A stretch of 64,000 bases of DNA from Actinoplanes regularis (GCF_900188005.1 NZ_FZNR01000033.1:1-64000), one strand, 5' to 3'. Numbered from the stretch's first letter, positions 18,301-26,005 are shown. Made by a program: numbers and translations. The notes: generated from the sequence alone by a model not told the origin.

Positions 18301-18669
18301 CGGCAACTCGGCCTCGCCGGTGTAGCCGTACTCGCGCAGGGCGGTCAGGTCGAACAACCGCTGGTCGAGCCGACCGCTCCTGACCAGCGGCAGCGCATCC
18401 ACCGGTATCACGTAATGGTGCCCGCCGGCCTTGCGGCTGACGAACCGCGTTCCCGTCCGTCCGGGTGCGCGTTCGATGCCGACCTGGCCGTCCGCTGAGA
18501 CGATCAGCCGGTCACCGGTGATCAGAGTGATACTGGAGGACTTCTTCGCCAGCTGGCCGGAAGGTGCTCCGGAACGAAGCGCCGCGGACGCCGCATCGGG
18601 TGCCACCACGGCGAGTGCGGCAGCCATCCCCACGGCGATCAGGGCAGTGGGCAGCTTTCTCAGACGCAT
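15370..18669 (-). CDS. Secreted subtilisin-like serine protease (S8 family)
   Basis: 1099 aa from ATG 18669, with GGGAGGG upstream. Signal peptide at residues 1-29 (MRLRKLPTAL, ending in DAASA). The propeptide-like region runs to about 205. The peptidase domain has Asp231 (ILDSGIDATHPDF), His263 (GHGTHVASI), oxyanion Asn357 (AAGNSGG) and Ser436 (SGTSMATPHVAGAA). About 600 residues follow: an Ig-like region (GGTATTTVTADTGGDGTDGF) and beta-rich C-terminal domains without a wall anchor. The length and layout match large actinomycete S8 peptidases released outside the cell, probably to feed on protein. It is monocistronic. No ribosomal-peptide or lanthipeptide genes lie beside it, so a processing-protease role is not suggested. 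Confidence 0.94.
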   Translation of the reverse strand: MRLRKLPTALIAVGMAAALAVVAPDAASAALRSGAPSGQLAKKSSSITLITGDRLIVSADGQVGIERAPGRTGTRFVSRKAGGHHYVIPVDALPLVRSGRLDQRLFDLTALREYGYTGEAELPLLLAYPRSGNRKGPAAAKAATDATAHAARDLSGVGMLAVRAERTERAELWKSLTTGTAEARALRPGVERIHLDGKRKLDLDVSVPQIGAPAAWQTGLDGTGVTVAILDSGIDATHPDFAGKIVANENFTADPNTDDVVGHGTHVASIIAGSGAKSGGKYKGVAPGAKLAIGKVCETEFCDESAILAGMQWAAKTAPVINISLGGGDSPSIDPLEQAVNDLTAAHGSLFVIAAGNSGGTATVGSPGSADSALTVGAVDDKDQLADFSSRGPRVGDDAIKPDITAPGVDIVAAGATNGQIGTPAADGYVSLSGTSMATPHVAGAAAIVTQRHPGWSAKQRKTLLMGAAKPAEGVNVFGQGAGRVDVARVVRQEVSVDEGSLSFGRQMWPHDDDVPVTRTATYRNGGTGPITLSLSLIGDSGTFSLAATSVTVPAGGTATTTVTADTGGDGTDGFKTGRLVATGPGDVRVETPIAVNREVESYDVTLAHLGRDGKAAEHFTSLSRLGIPDTYDVFGSETTDRVRLPKGEYGLFTWIFGEADTTMLVQSKLVVDGPTTVRLDAGHGKPVKITVPRKDATPALVAVNADWVGDDSGVSAGALSESGDDLFVGQVGPRARQADFFGSVSAAFAKFDEAGQTFQDTPFIYELAYLKTGTFYTGFTKNVRAGELATVKSRFARDAEGVSGVKLNWPDLGHGIGGWVVGIPFRLPSERTEWLSAEGGTTWSGEFDQQVQRDPESFPELLSIAFSPNKRYQAGTTYREAWNRAVFAPSVADDIDAAVRNENVIVAGVPLFGDGLGQWGQARTETARTALYAGGTLIGEEPSSYAEFEVPPGNAKYRLEQSATRGAPFRLSTSVSSSWTFRSASAGETPVRLPLSTVRFSPRLDERNTAPAGKAFVIPVTVDRLADSAAKPNRTLTVEFSTDDGRTWQSAKVYGTGDRRLVQVTNPAGTGYVSLRANATDTAGNTAAVTVLRAYAVG

Positions 18670-18687
18670 ACAGGGCCCTCCCGTCGA

Positions 18688-18705
18688 CCGGATCCAAAGA
18701 TCCGG
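18688..18705 (-). promoter_or_regulatory. Perfect inverted repeat in the protease leader
   Basis: CCGGATC-CAAA-GATCCGG, 7-bp arms, located 19-36 nt upstream of the protease ATG. It could be a repressor site over the transcription start or a leader hairpin masking the 5' end of the mRNA. Confidence 0.5.
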
Positions 18706-19103
18706 AACCCATAGATGCCCGCAACTTTTCCATGGTCGCGCAAACGGGTGTCCGAAGTAGATCCGAGAAGGGCGCCCGAACCTCAACACAGCAGACCGTG
18801 GGCAACGGCGGAAACTCGCTGCTCGGCGGTGAAACGAACGGCGGGATCGATGCGCCCGGCAAATCCGGTGACGAATATGGCGGCGGGCCGATGCTCGGAA
18901 TGGGCTGCCTGATTTTCAGCTTCAGCTCGCTTCGTCGGGCAAATCGACCTGACCCGAGATGTAGCGACCATAGGTCAGTGGCCGATCGATCTCGACAAAG
19001 TGGTGCCGGTCGAGGAACACCCCCGCTATCGGCCGCACGAGTCGACCCGGCCGTCCGAGCCGCCCAGGGCGAAGCCGAGAACGAGAACCTGGTACCAGGG
19101 AGG
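18706..19103 (-). other. Intergenic region with a possible gene remnant
   Basis: No intact gene. The part next to 18706 must hold the protease promoter. On the minus strand a protein-like frame ends at TGA 18922-18924 and reads upstream through VFLDRHHFVEIDRPLTYG and QVDLPDEAS. An adjacent frame upstream reads VLVLGFALGGSDGRVDS before a stop. Both have natural amino-acid composition and could be one decayed frameshifted gene. I cannot assign a family. Confidence 0.35.
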
Positions 19104-19622
19104 TCAGGCGTCGTAGAGCTCGTAGTCGTCGGTGCTCGGCGGCTCGGGGTCGACGCCGAGAGCGCGCAGGTCGGCGGCGGTGAATGTCCGGTCGGCGCGG
19201 TCGCCGAGGATGATGCCGAGGAGCGTGTCGAGCATCTCCAGGTGGTCCTCTCGGTTCTCCCGGACTCGCGCTTCGATCCGTTCGGCGGCCGCCATCACCC
19301 GGGCGCCCGCGTCACCGGCCTGCTCCAGTTTCCTGACGAGCAGCCCGGCCTCCAGGAAGTCGCTGAACGGCGTGGCCTGCCGGTGCAGGGAGCTCGCAGT
19401 CGACTGGAAGAGCATGAACAACACCCTGCCGGTCAGGTCGGACATTCCCTGGCGACTCAGCCGCAGGTCGAAGAGCCGCTCGAGTCCGTCGAGCATCGCC
19501 TGGTGGTGGGCCTGCAGCGCGTCGTTGTAGGCGACCGTCTCGGGGTAGTAGCCGCCGAAGCGATTGCGCGCCGCGGCCAGGTAGGCGTGAACGAGCGCGC
19601 TCCGGCCGTACGTCGTCGTCAT
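19104..19622 (-). CDS. Hypothetical protein, helical
   Basis: 172 aa, starting at ATG 19622. The sequence is mostly helical and soluble, without signal peptide or membrane segment: RSALVHAYLAAARNRFGGYYPETV at the N-terminus, then long amphipathic helices rich in Leu, Arg and Glu (HHQAMLDGLERLFDLRLS; AERIEARVRENREDHLEML) and an acidic end (PPSTDDYELYDA). I recognise no family. The start lacks a ribosome site but has TAAATT 7 nt upstream (19635-19630), consistent with a leaderless mRNA. It lies between the protease and the AurF-like gene, all on the minus strand. Confidence 0.72.
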   Translation of the reverse strand: MTTTYGRSALVHAYLAAARNRFGGYYPETVAYNDALQAHHQAMLDGLERLFDLRLSRQGMSDLTGRVLFMLFQSTASSLHRQATPFSDFLEAGLLVRKLEQAGDAGARVMAAAERIEARVRENREDHLEMLDTLLGIILGDRADRTFTAADLRALGVDPEPPSTDDYELYDA

Positions 19623-19688
19623 GATCTTGAATTTAGGGGACGGCGGCGCACAGCGCGCCTCGATGATCAGCGCGGCCGGGGACGGTCG

Positions 19689-20594
19689 TCAGCGTTGCAG
19701 GAGGCCGCTCGCCTCCCAGAGGGATTTGGCGGCGCGGCCGCGGCCGATCAGGTCCAGGTCGGCGAGGAAGGCGACGATCCGTTCGCCGGCCCAGCGCATC
19801 GTCTCCTGGTGGTGGGGGTTGGCACGGGCGGCCCGGATCCCCTCCTGCGGGCTGATGCCGACCGACTCGTAGACGCGCGGGTCGATGAGCCGGGTCCCGG
19901 TCAGGTAGGCCGCGCGGGCGATGACCAGGCGGTCGAAGGCGAGCCGGGACCTACCGGCGAGCCGGATCTGGCGGGCCAGTTCCTCGCGGGCGAAGCGCAC
20001 GTGCCGCGCTTCCTCGACCACGTGGATGCGGGAGACCGTCCGGACCAGAGGCTGCACGTTCTCGTCGGCCATCGCCTCGCGCTGCAGCGTGTCCAGGATC
20101 TCCTCGGCGATCAGGATGGCGGCGAACATCCGCGGGCCGGTCGCGGTGTGCCCGATCCACCGGCCGAGGAACTGGTCGATGCCGGTCGGGCGGTAGACCG
20201 GGGTGCCGAGCCAGGCGATCATCTTGCCGAACATCACCGAGTGGCGGCACTCGTCGGCGACCTCGGTCAGTGCGTACTGGGCGTGCGCGGTGGTGGGGTC
20301 CTGGTTGAGGTATCCGCGGACGAGCATCTGCATCAGGATCGTCTCGAACCAGACGCCGAGGCCGGCGATGCTGGCGACCTCGTGTTTGGTGAGCTCGATC
20401 CGCTGCTCCTCGGTGAGCCGGTCCCAGAGGGGGGTGCCGTAGAGGCTGGAGCGGTGGATGGGGACGAAGTACTTGCCCTCGACGAACGGGGCGTCCCAGT
20501 CGATCTCGATCTCCGGGTCGTAGGAGTGCTCGGCGGAGGAGCGGAGCAGCCGGGTGGCGGTGCGCTCCCGGTCGGATGGGGTCACTGTCGTCAT
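19689..20594 (-). CDS. AurF-family diiron oxygenase
   Basis: 301 aa from ATG 20594, with GGAGGA upstream. It is an all-helical ferritin-like protein with carboxylate/His iron motifs: Glu about 84 (VWFETILMQM), EVADECRHS (Glu115-x-x-His118), AEEILDTLQ and EEARHVRFA. The pattern is that of the AurF/CmlI-like N-oxygenase family, which act on amines or use diiron-peroxo chemistry; many actinobacterial members have unknown substrates. It is transcribed divergently from a TetR gene, with a palindromic operator in the 103-bp gap. It is therefore probably controlled together with the BVMO operon and may take part in the same catabolic process. Confidence 0.85.
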   Translation of the reverse strand: MTTVTPSDRERTATRLLRSSAEHSYDPEIEIDWDAPFVEGKYFVPIHRSSLYGTPLWDRLTEEQRIELTKHEVASIAGLGVWFETILMQMLVRGYLNQDPTTAHAQYALTEVADECRHSVMFGKMIAWLGTPVYRPTGIDQFLGRWIGHTATGPRMFAAILIAEEILDTLQREAMADENVQPLVRTVSRIHVVEEARHVRFAREELARQIRLAGRSRLAFDRLVIARAAYLTGTRLIDPRVYESVGISPQEGIRAARANPHHQETMRWAGERIVAFLADLDLIGRGRAAKSLWEASGLLQR

Positions 20595-20661
20595 GGCGTC
20601 CTCCAAAACCGCAGATATCAGACAAATGCCTACGAAAGCCCTAGTTGGCACTTGGTAAAGC

Positions 20662-20697
20662 TTGACGTTACCGGCGGTAACAGTTACTTCTAGTACT
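20662..20697 (+). promoter_or_regulatory. Promoter and operator of the TetR gene, probably leaderless
   Basis: TTGACG (20662-20667) is followed after 17 nt by TACTTC (20685-20690), which would place transcription start at or next to the ATG at 20698. A perfect palindrome GTTACCG-G-CGGTAAC at 20667-20681 fills the spacer. This is the ideal place for TetR autorepression; it could also affect the divergent AurF-like gene. Confidence 0.65.
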
Positions 20698-21381
20698 ATG
20701 AACTCGGTCACTCGCCCCGTCAATACCGATGGCCGCCGCGGTCGCTGGGACGGCCACCGCGAGCAGCGACGCGCGGAGCTCACCGCCGCGGCGATCGAGG
20801 CGATCCGGCAGCACGGGCCGGAGATCGGCATGGAGGCGATCGCGGCGCACGCCGGCGTCAGCAAGCCGGTGCTCTACCGCTACTTCGCCGACAAGTCGGA
20901 GCTCTGGCTCGCGGTCGGGCAGCAGGCCGGGATGCTGGTCCTCGACGCGATGATCCCGGCGGTCGCGGAGGTTCGCGAGGAGCGGGCCGCGATCGCGACA
21001 GCTATCGACGTCTATCTGGCACACATAGAGGGCGACCTGAATCTGTACCGGTTCGTGGTGCACCAGCCGGACATCGCCCGGCACCGGGACGTCGTCGCCG
21101 ACGTGGTGGACACGGTGGCCAGCGGTCTGGCGCGGATCTTCGGCGACCGGCTGCGCGCCCACGGGCTGGACTCCGGCGCCGCACTGCCCTGGGCCTACGG
21201 GGTGGTCGGCTACGTCCAGTCGGTCGGCGACTGGTGGCTGCGGCAGCAGCAGCCGATCAGCCGGGAGGCGCTCTGCGAGTACCTGACGACGTTCCTCTGG
21301 GCCGGTGTCGCCGGCATCAGCCGAGCGGCCGACACGCCCGGCGGGCTGGCGGCTCTTCAGGAAGGATGGTCGATGCAGTGA
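20698..21381 (+). CDS. TetR family transcriptional regulator
   Basis: 227 aa from ATG 20698. The N-terminal HTH is clear (RRAELTAAAIEAIRQHGPEIGMEAIAAHAGVSKPVLYRYFADKSELW, residues about 20-75), and the ligand domain covers the rest. It is the first gene of a five-gene + strand operon; its end overlaps the DUF4873 gene. The palindrome at 20667-20681 is the probable operator. By position it should repress the BVMO operon, and perhaps the AurF-like gene, until a hydrophobic substrate or product binds. Confidence 0.93.
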   Translation: MNSVTRPVNTDGRRGRWDGHREQRRAELTAAAIEAIRQHGPEIGMEAIAAHAGVSKPVLYRYFADKSELWLAVGQQAGMLVLDAMIPAVAEVREERAAIATAIDVYLAHIEGDLNLYRFVVHQPDIARHRDVVADVVDTVASGLARIFGDRLRAHGLDSGAALPWAYGVVGYVQSVGDWWLRQQQPISREALCEYLTTFLWAGVAGISRAADTPGGLAALQEGWSMQ

Positions 21382-21677
21382 CCGACGAGGAAGAGTACCG
21401 GGGGCCGGCGACGCTGCGGCTGGACGACGGCCCGGTCGCGGTCGAGGTGCGGATGTCCGCGCGCTTCGAGCCGATCGAGGGGCGGTTCCGCTGGGCCGGG
21501 CGCATCGACCCGGTCGGTGACCTGCGCGAACGCGTCAGCCGTGGGCTGCGCGAGGCGACCGTCACGATGCCGGGGGCACCGGAGACCCGGGTGCGGCTGA
21601 GCGAGCCCGATCTGTGGGGCCGGGTCCGGATCACCGGTGCCGGCACTCCCCCGTGGTTCCCGGCGGTGTCCGCATGA
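21366..21677 (+). CDS. DUF4873 domain protein
   Basis: About 103 aa. ATG 21366 has AGGAAGG directly before it but little spacing; GTG 21378, which overlaps the TetR stop in GTGA, is equally possible (99 aa). The sequence EEEYRGPATLRLDDGPVAVEV, then FEPIEGRFRWAGRID, matches the DUF4873 pattern. In mycobacteria and relatives this domain is found alone or attached to flavin monooxygenases. That agrees with its position, overlapping the BVMO gene by 4 nt (ATGA). The molecular role is unknown. Confidence 0.82.
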   Translation: MVDAVTDEEEYRGPATLRLDDGPVAVEVRMSARFEPIEGRFRWAGRIDPVGDLRERVSRGLREATVTMPGAPETRVRLSEPDLWGRVRITGAGTPPWFPAVSA

Positions 21678-23134
21678 GCGACTTTGACGTGGTGATCATC
21701 GGGGCTGGACTGTCCGGGATCGGGGCCGCCTGGCGGCTGCAGAAGCAGCGGCCCGGCGACACCTACGCGATCCTCGAGGCACGGGACGCGATCGGCGGCA
21801 CCTGGGACCTGTTCCGCTACCCCGGGGTCCGATCCGATTCGGACATGTTCACGCTCAGCTACCCGTTCCGGCCGTGGCGGGAGCCGGAGTCCATGGCCTC
21901 CGGCGACAAGATCCGCCGCTACATCCAGGACACCGCCGACGAGGCCGGGATCACCCGGCACATCCGTTTCGGGACGCGGGTGGTCAGCGCGGACTGGTCG
22001 TCGGCCGAGGCCCGCTGGACGCTGCGGGCCGAGAACGGCGAGGTCTGCACCGCCCGATTCCTGTACGCCTGTGCCGGCTACTACAGCTACACCGAGGGCT
22101 ACCAGCCGGATTTCCCGGGCCTCGACGAGTTCCGCGGCAAGCTGGTGCACCCGCAGTTCTGGCCGGCCGACCTGGACCACACCGGCCGGCGGGTCGTCGT
22201 CATCGGCAGCGGGGCGACCGCGGTCACCCTGGTCCCGGCGATGGCGGCCGAGGCGGAGCACGTGACGATGCTGCAGCGGTCCCCGACGTACATCGCCCCG
22301 CTCCCGAGCCGCGACGTGATCGCTGACCTGGCCCGCCGGGTCCTGCCGCCGAACGCCGCGAACCGGGTCGCCCGCGCCAAGAACATCCTGCTCAGCCAGC
22401 TTTTCTACCAGCTCGCCCGGAAGCGGCCGAAGCAGGTCCGCAGGTTCCTGCAGGGCACGGCCGACCGGTTCCTGAAGAACCCGGGCTACGTCGAGGAGCA
22501 CTTCAAGCCGCGCTACGAGCCGTGGGACCAGCGGCTCTGCGTGATCCCGGACGGCGACCTGTTCCACAGCATCGCCTCCGGCCGGGCGTCCGTGGTGACC
22601 GACCGCGTCGACGCGTTCGTCCCGGAGGGCATCCGGCTCGAGTCCGGCCGGGTGCTGGAGGCGGACATCGTGGTGTCGGCAACCGGGCTGTCGCTGCTGC
22701 CGGTCGGCGGCATCCGGATCAGTCTGGACGGCACACCGATCGAGATCGGACAGCAGGCGACGTACCGCGGGCTGATGCTCTCCGGGGTGCCGAACCTCGC
22801 GTACTGCATCGGGTATGTGAACGCCTCCTGGACCCTGCGGGCCGACCTCTCCCACCGCTACGTGCTCAAGCTGCTCGACCACCTGGAGCGCAACGGTCTC
22901 GCCGTCGCGACCCCCACCCAGCCGTCCAGCGCCGGCCGCCCGCTGCTCGACCTCTCCGCCGGATACGTCCAGCGTGCCCTGGACGCGTTTCCACGGCAGG
23001 GCGACCGCGACCCGTGGCTGGTACGGCAGAACTACCTGCGGGACGTGGTCTCCACCCCACGTGCCGACGTCACCCGGGACATGACCTTCGCCCGGCGTAC
23101 CGCTCCCGTCCCCGACACAGAGGTGGTCCGATGA
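21674..23134 (+). CDS. Baeyer-Villiger type flavin monooxygenase
   Basis: 486 aa. FAD-binding GAGLSGIGAAW near residues 11-21, GGTWDLFRYPGVRSDSD (typical of BVMO/FMO proteins) and a second nucleotide motif GSGATAVTL. The BVMO fingerprint F-x-G-x-x-x-H-x-x-x-W-P is present exactly as FRGKLVHPQFWP. Expected reaction: NADPH- and O2-dependent conversion of a ketone into an ester or lactone. The start overlaps DUF4873 and the end overlaps the SDR. With the SDR and hydrolase it forms a plausible alcohol to ketone to ester to acid route, similar in composition to the mycobacterial mymA operon. Confidence 0.93.
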   Translation: MSDFDVVIIGAGLSGIGAAWRLQKQRPGDTYAILEARDAIGGTWDLFRYPGVRSDSDMFTLSYPFRPWREPESMASGDKIRRYIQDTADEAGITRHIRFGTRVVSADWSSAEARWTLRAENGEVCTARFLYACAGYYSYTEGYQPDFPGLDEFRGKLVHPQFWPADLDHTGRRVVVIGSGATAVTLVPAMAAEAEHVTMLQRSPTYIAPLPSRDVIADLARRVLPPNAANRVARAKNILLSQLFYQLARKRPKQVRRFLQGTADRFLKNPGYVEEHFKPRYEPWDQRLCVIPDGDLFHSIASGRASVVTDRVDAFVPEGIRLESGRVLEADIVVSATGLSLLPVGGIRISLDGTPIEIGQQATYRGLMLSGVPNLAYCIGYVNASWTLRADLSHRYVLKLLDHLERNGLAVATPTQPSSAGRPLLDLSAGYVQRALDAFPRQGDRDPWLVRQNYLRDVVSTPRADVTRDMTFARRTAPVPDTEVVR

Positions 23135-23997
23135 CCCGTCTCGATCCCTACCGGTTCGCCGGCCGCACCGCCGTTCTCACCGGCGCGGCCAGCGGAATCG
23201 GCGAACAGCTCGCCTACGGCCTGGCGCAGCGCGGCAGCGACCTGGTCCTGGTCGACGTCGACGAGTACCGGCTGAACCCGGTCGCCGCCCGGATCCGCAC
23301 CGACCACCCCGGACTCACCGTCCAGACGATCGTGGCCGACCTCGCCGACCGCGCGGCCGTCGAGGACGTCGCGACGCGACTGCCATCCACGATCGGGCTC
23401 CTGATCAACAACGCGGGGATCGCGCTGGGTGGACGCTTCGATCAGGTCAGTGTGGAGCAGTTCGAGCAGGTCATGAACGTGAACTTCCGCGCTCCGATGC
23501 TCCTGACGCACGCCCTGCTGCCGGCCCTGGTCGCGAGCCCGGGCAGCCACCTGGTCAACGTGTCCAGCCTGTTCGGGCTGATCGCGCCGCCCGGGCAGAG
23601 CGCGTACTGCGCGAGCAAGTTCGCGCTGCGCGGGCTGAGCGAGTCGCTCCGCGGCGAACTGGCCGAGAACGGGGTCGGGGTCACCACGGTCCACCCGGGC
23701 GGCATCCGTACCCGGATCGCGGAGAGTGCGCTGATCGGCTCCGGCGTGCCGGAGTCGGAGGTCGAGCCGAACCGCAAGCTCTTCGACGCGCTGCTCAGCT
23801 TCCCCGCGGACAGGGCCGCCGAGCAGATCCTCAAGGCCGTCACGAAACGCAAGGCGCGCCTGCTCATCGCGGCCAACGCGAAAGGCCCGGACCTGCTGCA
23901 ACGGCTGATGCCGGTCGGCTCCGCGAACATCATCCGGTCGCTGACGGCCGCCTCGGTCCGGGCCGCCGGGCGGCAGAAGGTGGGTGCGGGGCAGTGA
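23131..23997 (+). CDS. Short-chain dehydrogenase/reductase
   Basis: 288 aa classical SDR: TGAASGIG cofactor motif at about residues 18-25, DVDEYRL suggesting NAD preference (acidic residue after beta2), NNAG, catalytic Ser in NVSSLFG, and YxxxK as YCASK. Substrate unknown. Its tight overlap with the BVMO gene upstream (ATGA) and the hydrolase downstream (GTGA) suggests it supplies or removes the ketone used by the BVMO, for instance by oxidising a secondary alcohol. Confidence 0.93.
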   Translation: MTRLDPYRFAGRTAVLTGAASGIGEQLAYGLAQRGSDLVLVDVDEYRLNPVAARIRTDHPGLTVQTIVADLADRAAVEDVATRLPSTIGLLINNAGIALGGRFDQVSVEQFEQVMNVNFRAPMLLTHALLPALVASPGSHLVNVSSLFGLIAPPGQSAYCASKFALRGLSESLRGELAENGVGVTTVHPGGIRTRIAESALIGSGVPESEVEPNRKLFDALLSFPADRAAEQILKAVTKRKARLLIAANAKGPDLLQRLMPVGSANIIRSLTAASVRAAGRQKVGAGQ

Positions 23998-24833
23998 ATC
24001 ACTTGGACGTACGGGGTTCGCGCATCCGTTTCCACGAGACCGGCGATCCGGCCGCCCCGCCGGTCGTGCTGCTGCACGGCATCGGCCGCAGCCTGGAGGA
24101 CTGGGAGCCGCAGCACTCCCGGTTCCAGGACGGGTACCGGGTGATCAGCATCGACATGCCCGGTTTCGGGCTGTCCCAGCGGATGCCCACACCGACCACG
24201 CTCCCGGTCCTCGCGGACGGGGTGTGGGCGACGCTGGACGCGCTCGGCGAGACCCGGCCGGTGCATTTGATGGGCAACTCGCTCGGCGGCGCGGTCTCGA
24301 TGACCATGCTGGCCGCGGCGCCCGACCGGGTGGCGACGCTGACCCTGGTCAACAGCGCGGGCTTCGGCAAGGAGGTGACCTGGGCCCTGCGCATCCTCGC
24401 GGTGCCCGGGCTCGGCCGCACCATGCTCCGCAACATCGACAAGCGGACCGCGCCGCGGGTGGAGCGAACCCTCTTCCGGGACCGCGCGCTGGTCACGCCG
24501 GAACGGGTCGAGATGGCCGTCCGGATCGCCCGCCAGCCGGATTTCGCGCCGGTCTACCTGGAGATCGCCAGGGAACTGGGCGGATTCGGCGGGGTGGCGC
24601 CGGGATGGCGGTCAACGCTGCTGGCCACGCTGGCGGGCCTGAACAAGCCGACCATGATCACGTGGGGAGACCGGGACCGGATCCTGCCGAGCACCCACCT
24701 GGCCGCGGCCCGGGCCGCGTTCCCGCACGCCAGGTCTCACATGTTCCGGGAGACCGGTCATATGCCGCAGATCGAGCGGCCTGACGAGTTCGCCGGACTG
24801 GTCCGGCCGATGCTCGCCGAGGTCGCGGCCTGA
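23994..24833 (+). CDS. Alpha/beta hydrolase
   Basis: 279 aa from GTG 23994. Oxyanion motif LLHGIGRSLEDW, nucleophile elbow GNSLGG, and catalytic His in ETGHMPQIE near residue 260; an acid residue (WGDRDRIL) is in place. As the last gene of the operon after the BVMO it most likely cleaves the ester or lactone the BVMO forms. No signal peptide, so cytoplasmic. Confidence 0.91.
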   Translation: MNHLDVRGSRIRFHETGDPAAPPVVLLHGIGRSLEDWEPQHSRFQDGYRVISIDMPGFGLSQRMPTPTTLPVLADGVWATLDALGETRPVHLMGNSLGGAVSMTMLAAAPDRVATLTLVNSAGFGKEVTWALRILAVPGLGRTMLRNIDKRTAPRVERTLFRDRALVTPERVEMAVRIARQPDFAPVYLEIARELGGFGGVAPGWRSTLLATLAGLNKPTMITWGDRDRILPSTHLAAARAAFPHARSHMFRETGHMPQIERPDEFAGLVRPMLAEVAA

Positions 24834-25016
24834 GAGTCGGGATCCGGGTGGCGAGAGGGGGCGCCGCCCGGATTCCGTACATCCCTCGAACGGACGTTCC
24901 AGAAAGTCGGAATGTCGACATCGATCGACGATAATCGCTGGTCAGTGACGTTCTTCCGGCCGAGGGTCCGGGGATCTGGAGTTGCGGAACCGGATCGTCG
25001 CGCTTTGATGGAGGGT

Positions 25017-25718
25017 ATGCGCAGAGCAGCTTTGCTGATCGTCGCGCTGATCGGGGGATCCATGGCCGGTTGCGGGTCGGGACCACCGAAAGCGCCTGCC
25101 ACCGATGCCGCCCCACCCATCTTTTCCCCAGCCACCTCTTTCCCTGCCACCTCTTTCCCGGCCGCCTTCTCCCTCGCCACCGCTCTCCCGGCCACCTCCT
25201 CCCCAGCCATCACTTCCCCGGCCGCCTCCTCCCCCGCCACCACTTTCCCTGCCAGTTCTTCCCCCACCACCACTTTCCCGGCCGCCGCCTCCCTGGCCGC
25301 CACCGCGCCCCTGGCCGCCGGCGGCCTTCCGAAGGGGCCCGGTCGCAACTCACCGACGCTTCCGGACAGCGGCGCGCGCCCGATCGGCTCCGGTGTGGAC
25401 TTCCGCACCGCCGAGCTGTCCGCCCGGGTCACGATCACCGAGTCACTGATCGCCACCGATCGATACGCGGTCAAAGTGACCGTCCAGGTGTTAGGCGGCA
25501 CCTACGAGTTCGGCCCGGCGCTGCTCCGCCTCCACCCCGCCACCGGGCCTGACATCGCCCCGCTCACCGGCCGCGCGAACCCGCCCGTCGCGTTCACACT
25601 GCACACCGGCGTGACCCGGAGCTGGCAGGTCCCGTTCGCCCACGCCGTCACCAGCGGCGCACAAATCCTGCTGACCGACCCCGCCGGCACCGTCCTCGCC
25701 GCCTGGACAACCCGCTGA
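25017..25718 (+). CDS. Lipoprotein with low-complexity Pro/Ser/Thr linker
   Basis: About 233 aa. The start MRRAALLIV is preferred because it gives a normal lipoprotein signal: hydrophobic core, then SMAGC with the lipid Cys at residue 19. Longer in-frame starts upstream would bury it. Residues about 30-100 are a degenerate repeat of FPATS/SSPAT units, encoded by a pyrimidine-rich run. The C-terminal about 110 residues form a probable beta domain (FRTAELSARVTITESLIATDRYAVKVTVQVLGGTYEFG) that I cannot assign. Probably anchored outside the membrane with the linker crossing the wall. The final codons are duplicated just downstream. Confidence 0.8.
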   Translation: MRRAALLIVALIGGSMAGCGSGPPKAPATDAAPPIFSPATSFPATSFPAAFSLATALPATSSPAITSPAASSPATTFPASSSPTTTFPAAASLAATAPLAAGGLPKGPGRNSPTLPDSGARPIGSGVDFRTAELSARVTITESLIATDRYAVKVTVQVLGGTYEFGPALLRLHPATGPDIAPLTGRANPPVAFTLHTGVTRSWQVPFAHAVTSGAQILLTDPAGTVLAAWTTR

Positions 25719-26005
25719 CGGCCTCACCCTCACCCCTCGAAGAACCCCACTGACCAGCCCCTCCCTCACCACCCGGACGACCTGCTGACTAGCCCCGACG
25801 GCACCGCCCTCACCGCCTGGACAACCCGCTGACCGCCCTGGCCTCGCGACTCGAAGGACCCGCTGACCAGCCCCGGCAGCACCACATCCCGCCACCCGGA
25901 CAACCCGCTGACCGCCCTGCCCTCGCGACTCGAAGAACCCGCTGACCAGCCCCGGCAGCACCACATCCCGCCACCCGGACAACCCGCTGACCGCCCTGCC
26001 CGCAG
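25677..26005. repeat. Tandem repeats derived from the lipoprotein gene end
   Basis: The last 42 nt of the lipoprotein gene (25677-25718) recur, slightly diverged, at 25791-25832, including the stop codon. From 25821 a 79-bp unit beginning ACAACCCGCTGACC repeats at 25900 and again (partial) at 25979. The first two units are nearly identical. Inside each unit CCCGCTGACC occurs twice. The 380-bp gap 25719-26098 contains nothing else apart from the nitroreductase promoter. Confidence 0.88.

Noticed and set aside
16111..18498. Long plus-strand frame across the subtilisin gene
   Set aside because: The minus strand holds the full catalytic triad; the plus frame has no protein-like features.
15370..18669. 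Subtilisin as processing protease of a lanthipeptide or similar cluster
   Set aside because: No precursor peptide, cyclase or dedicated transporter gene adjoins it.
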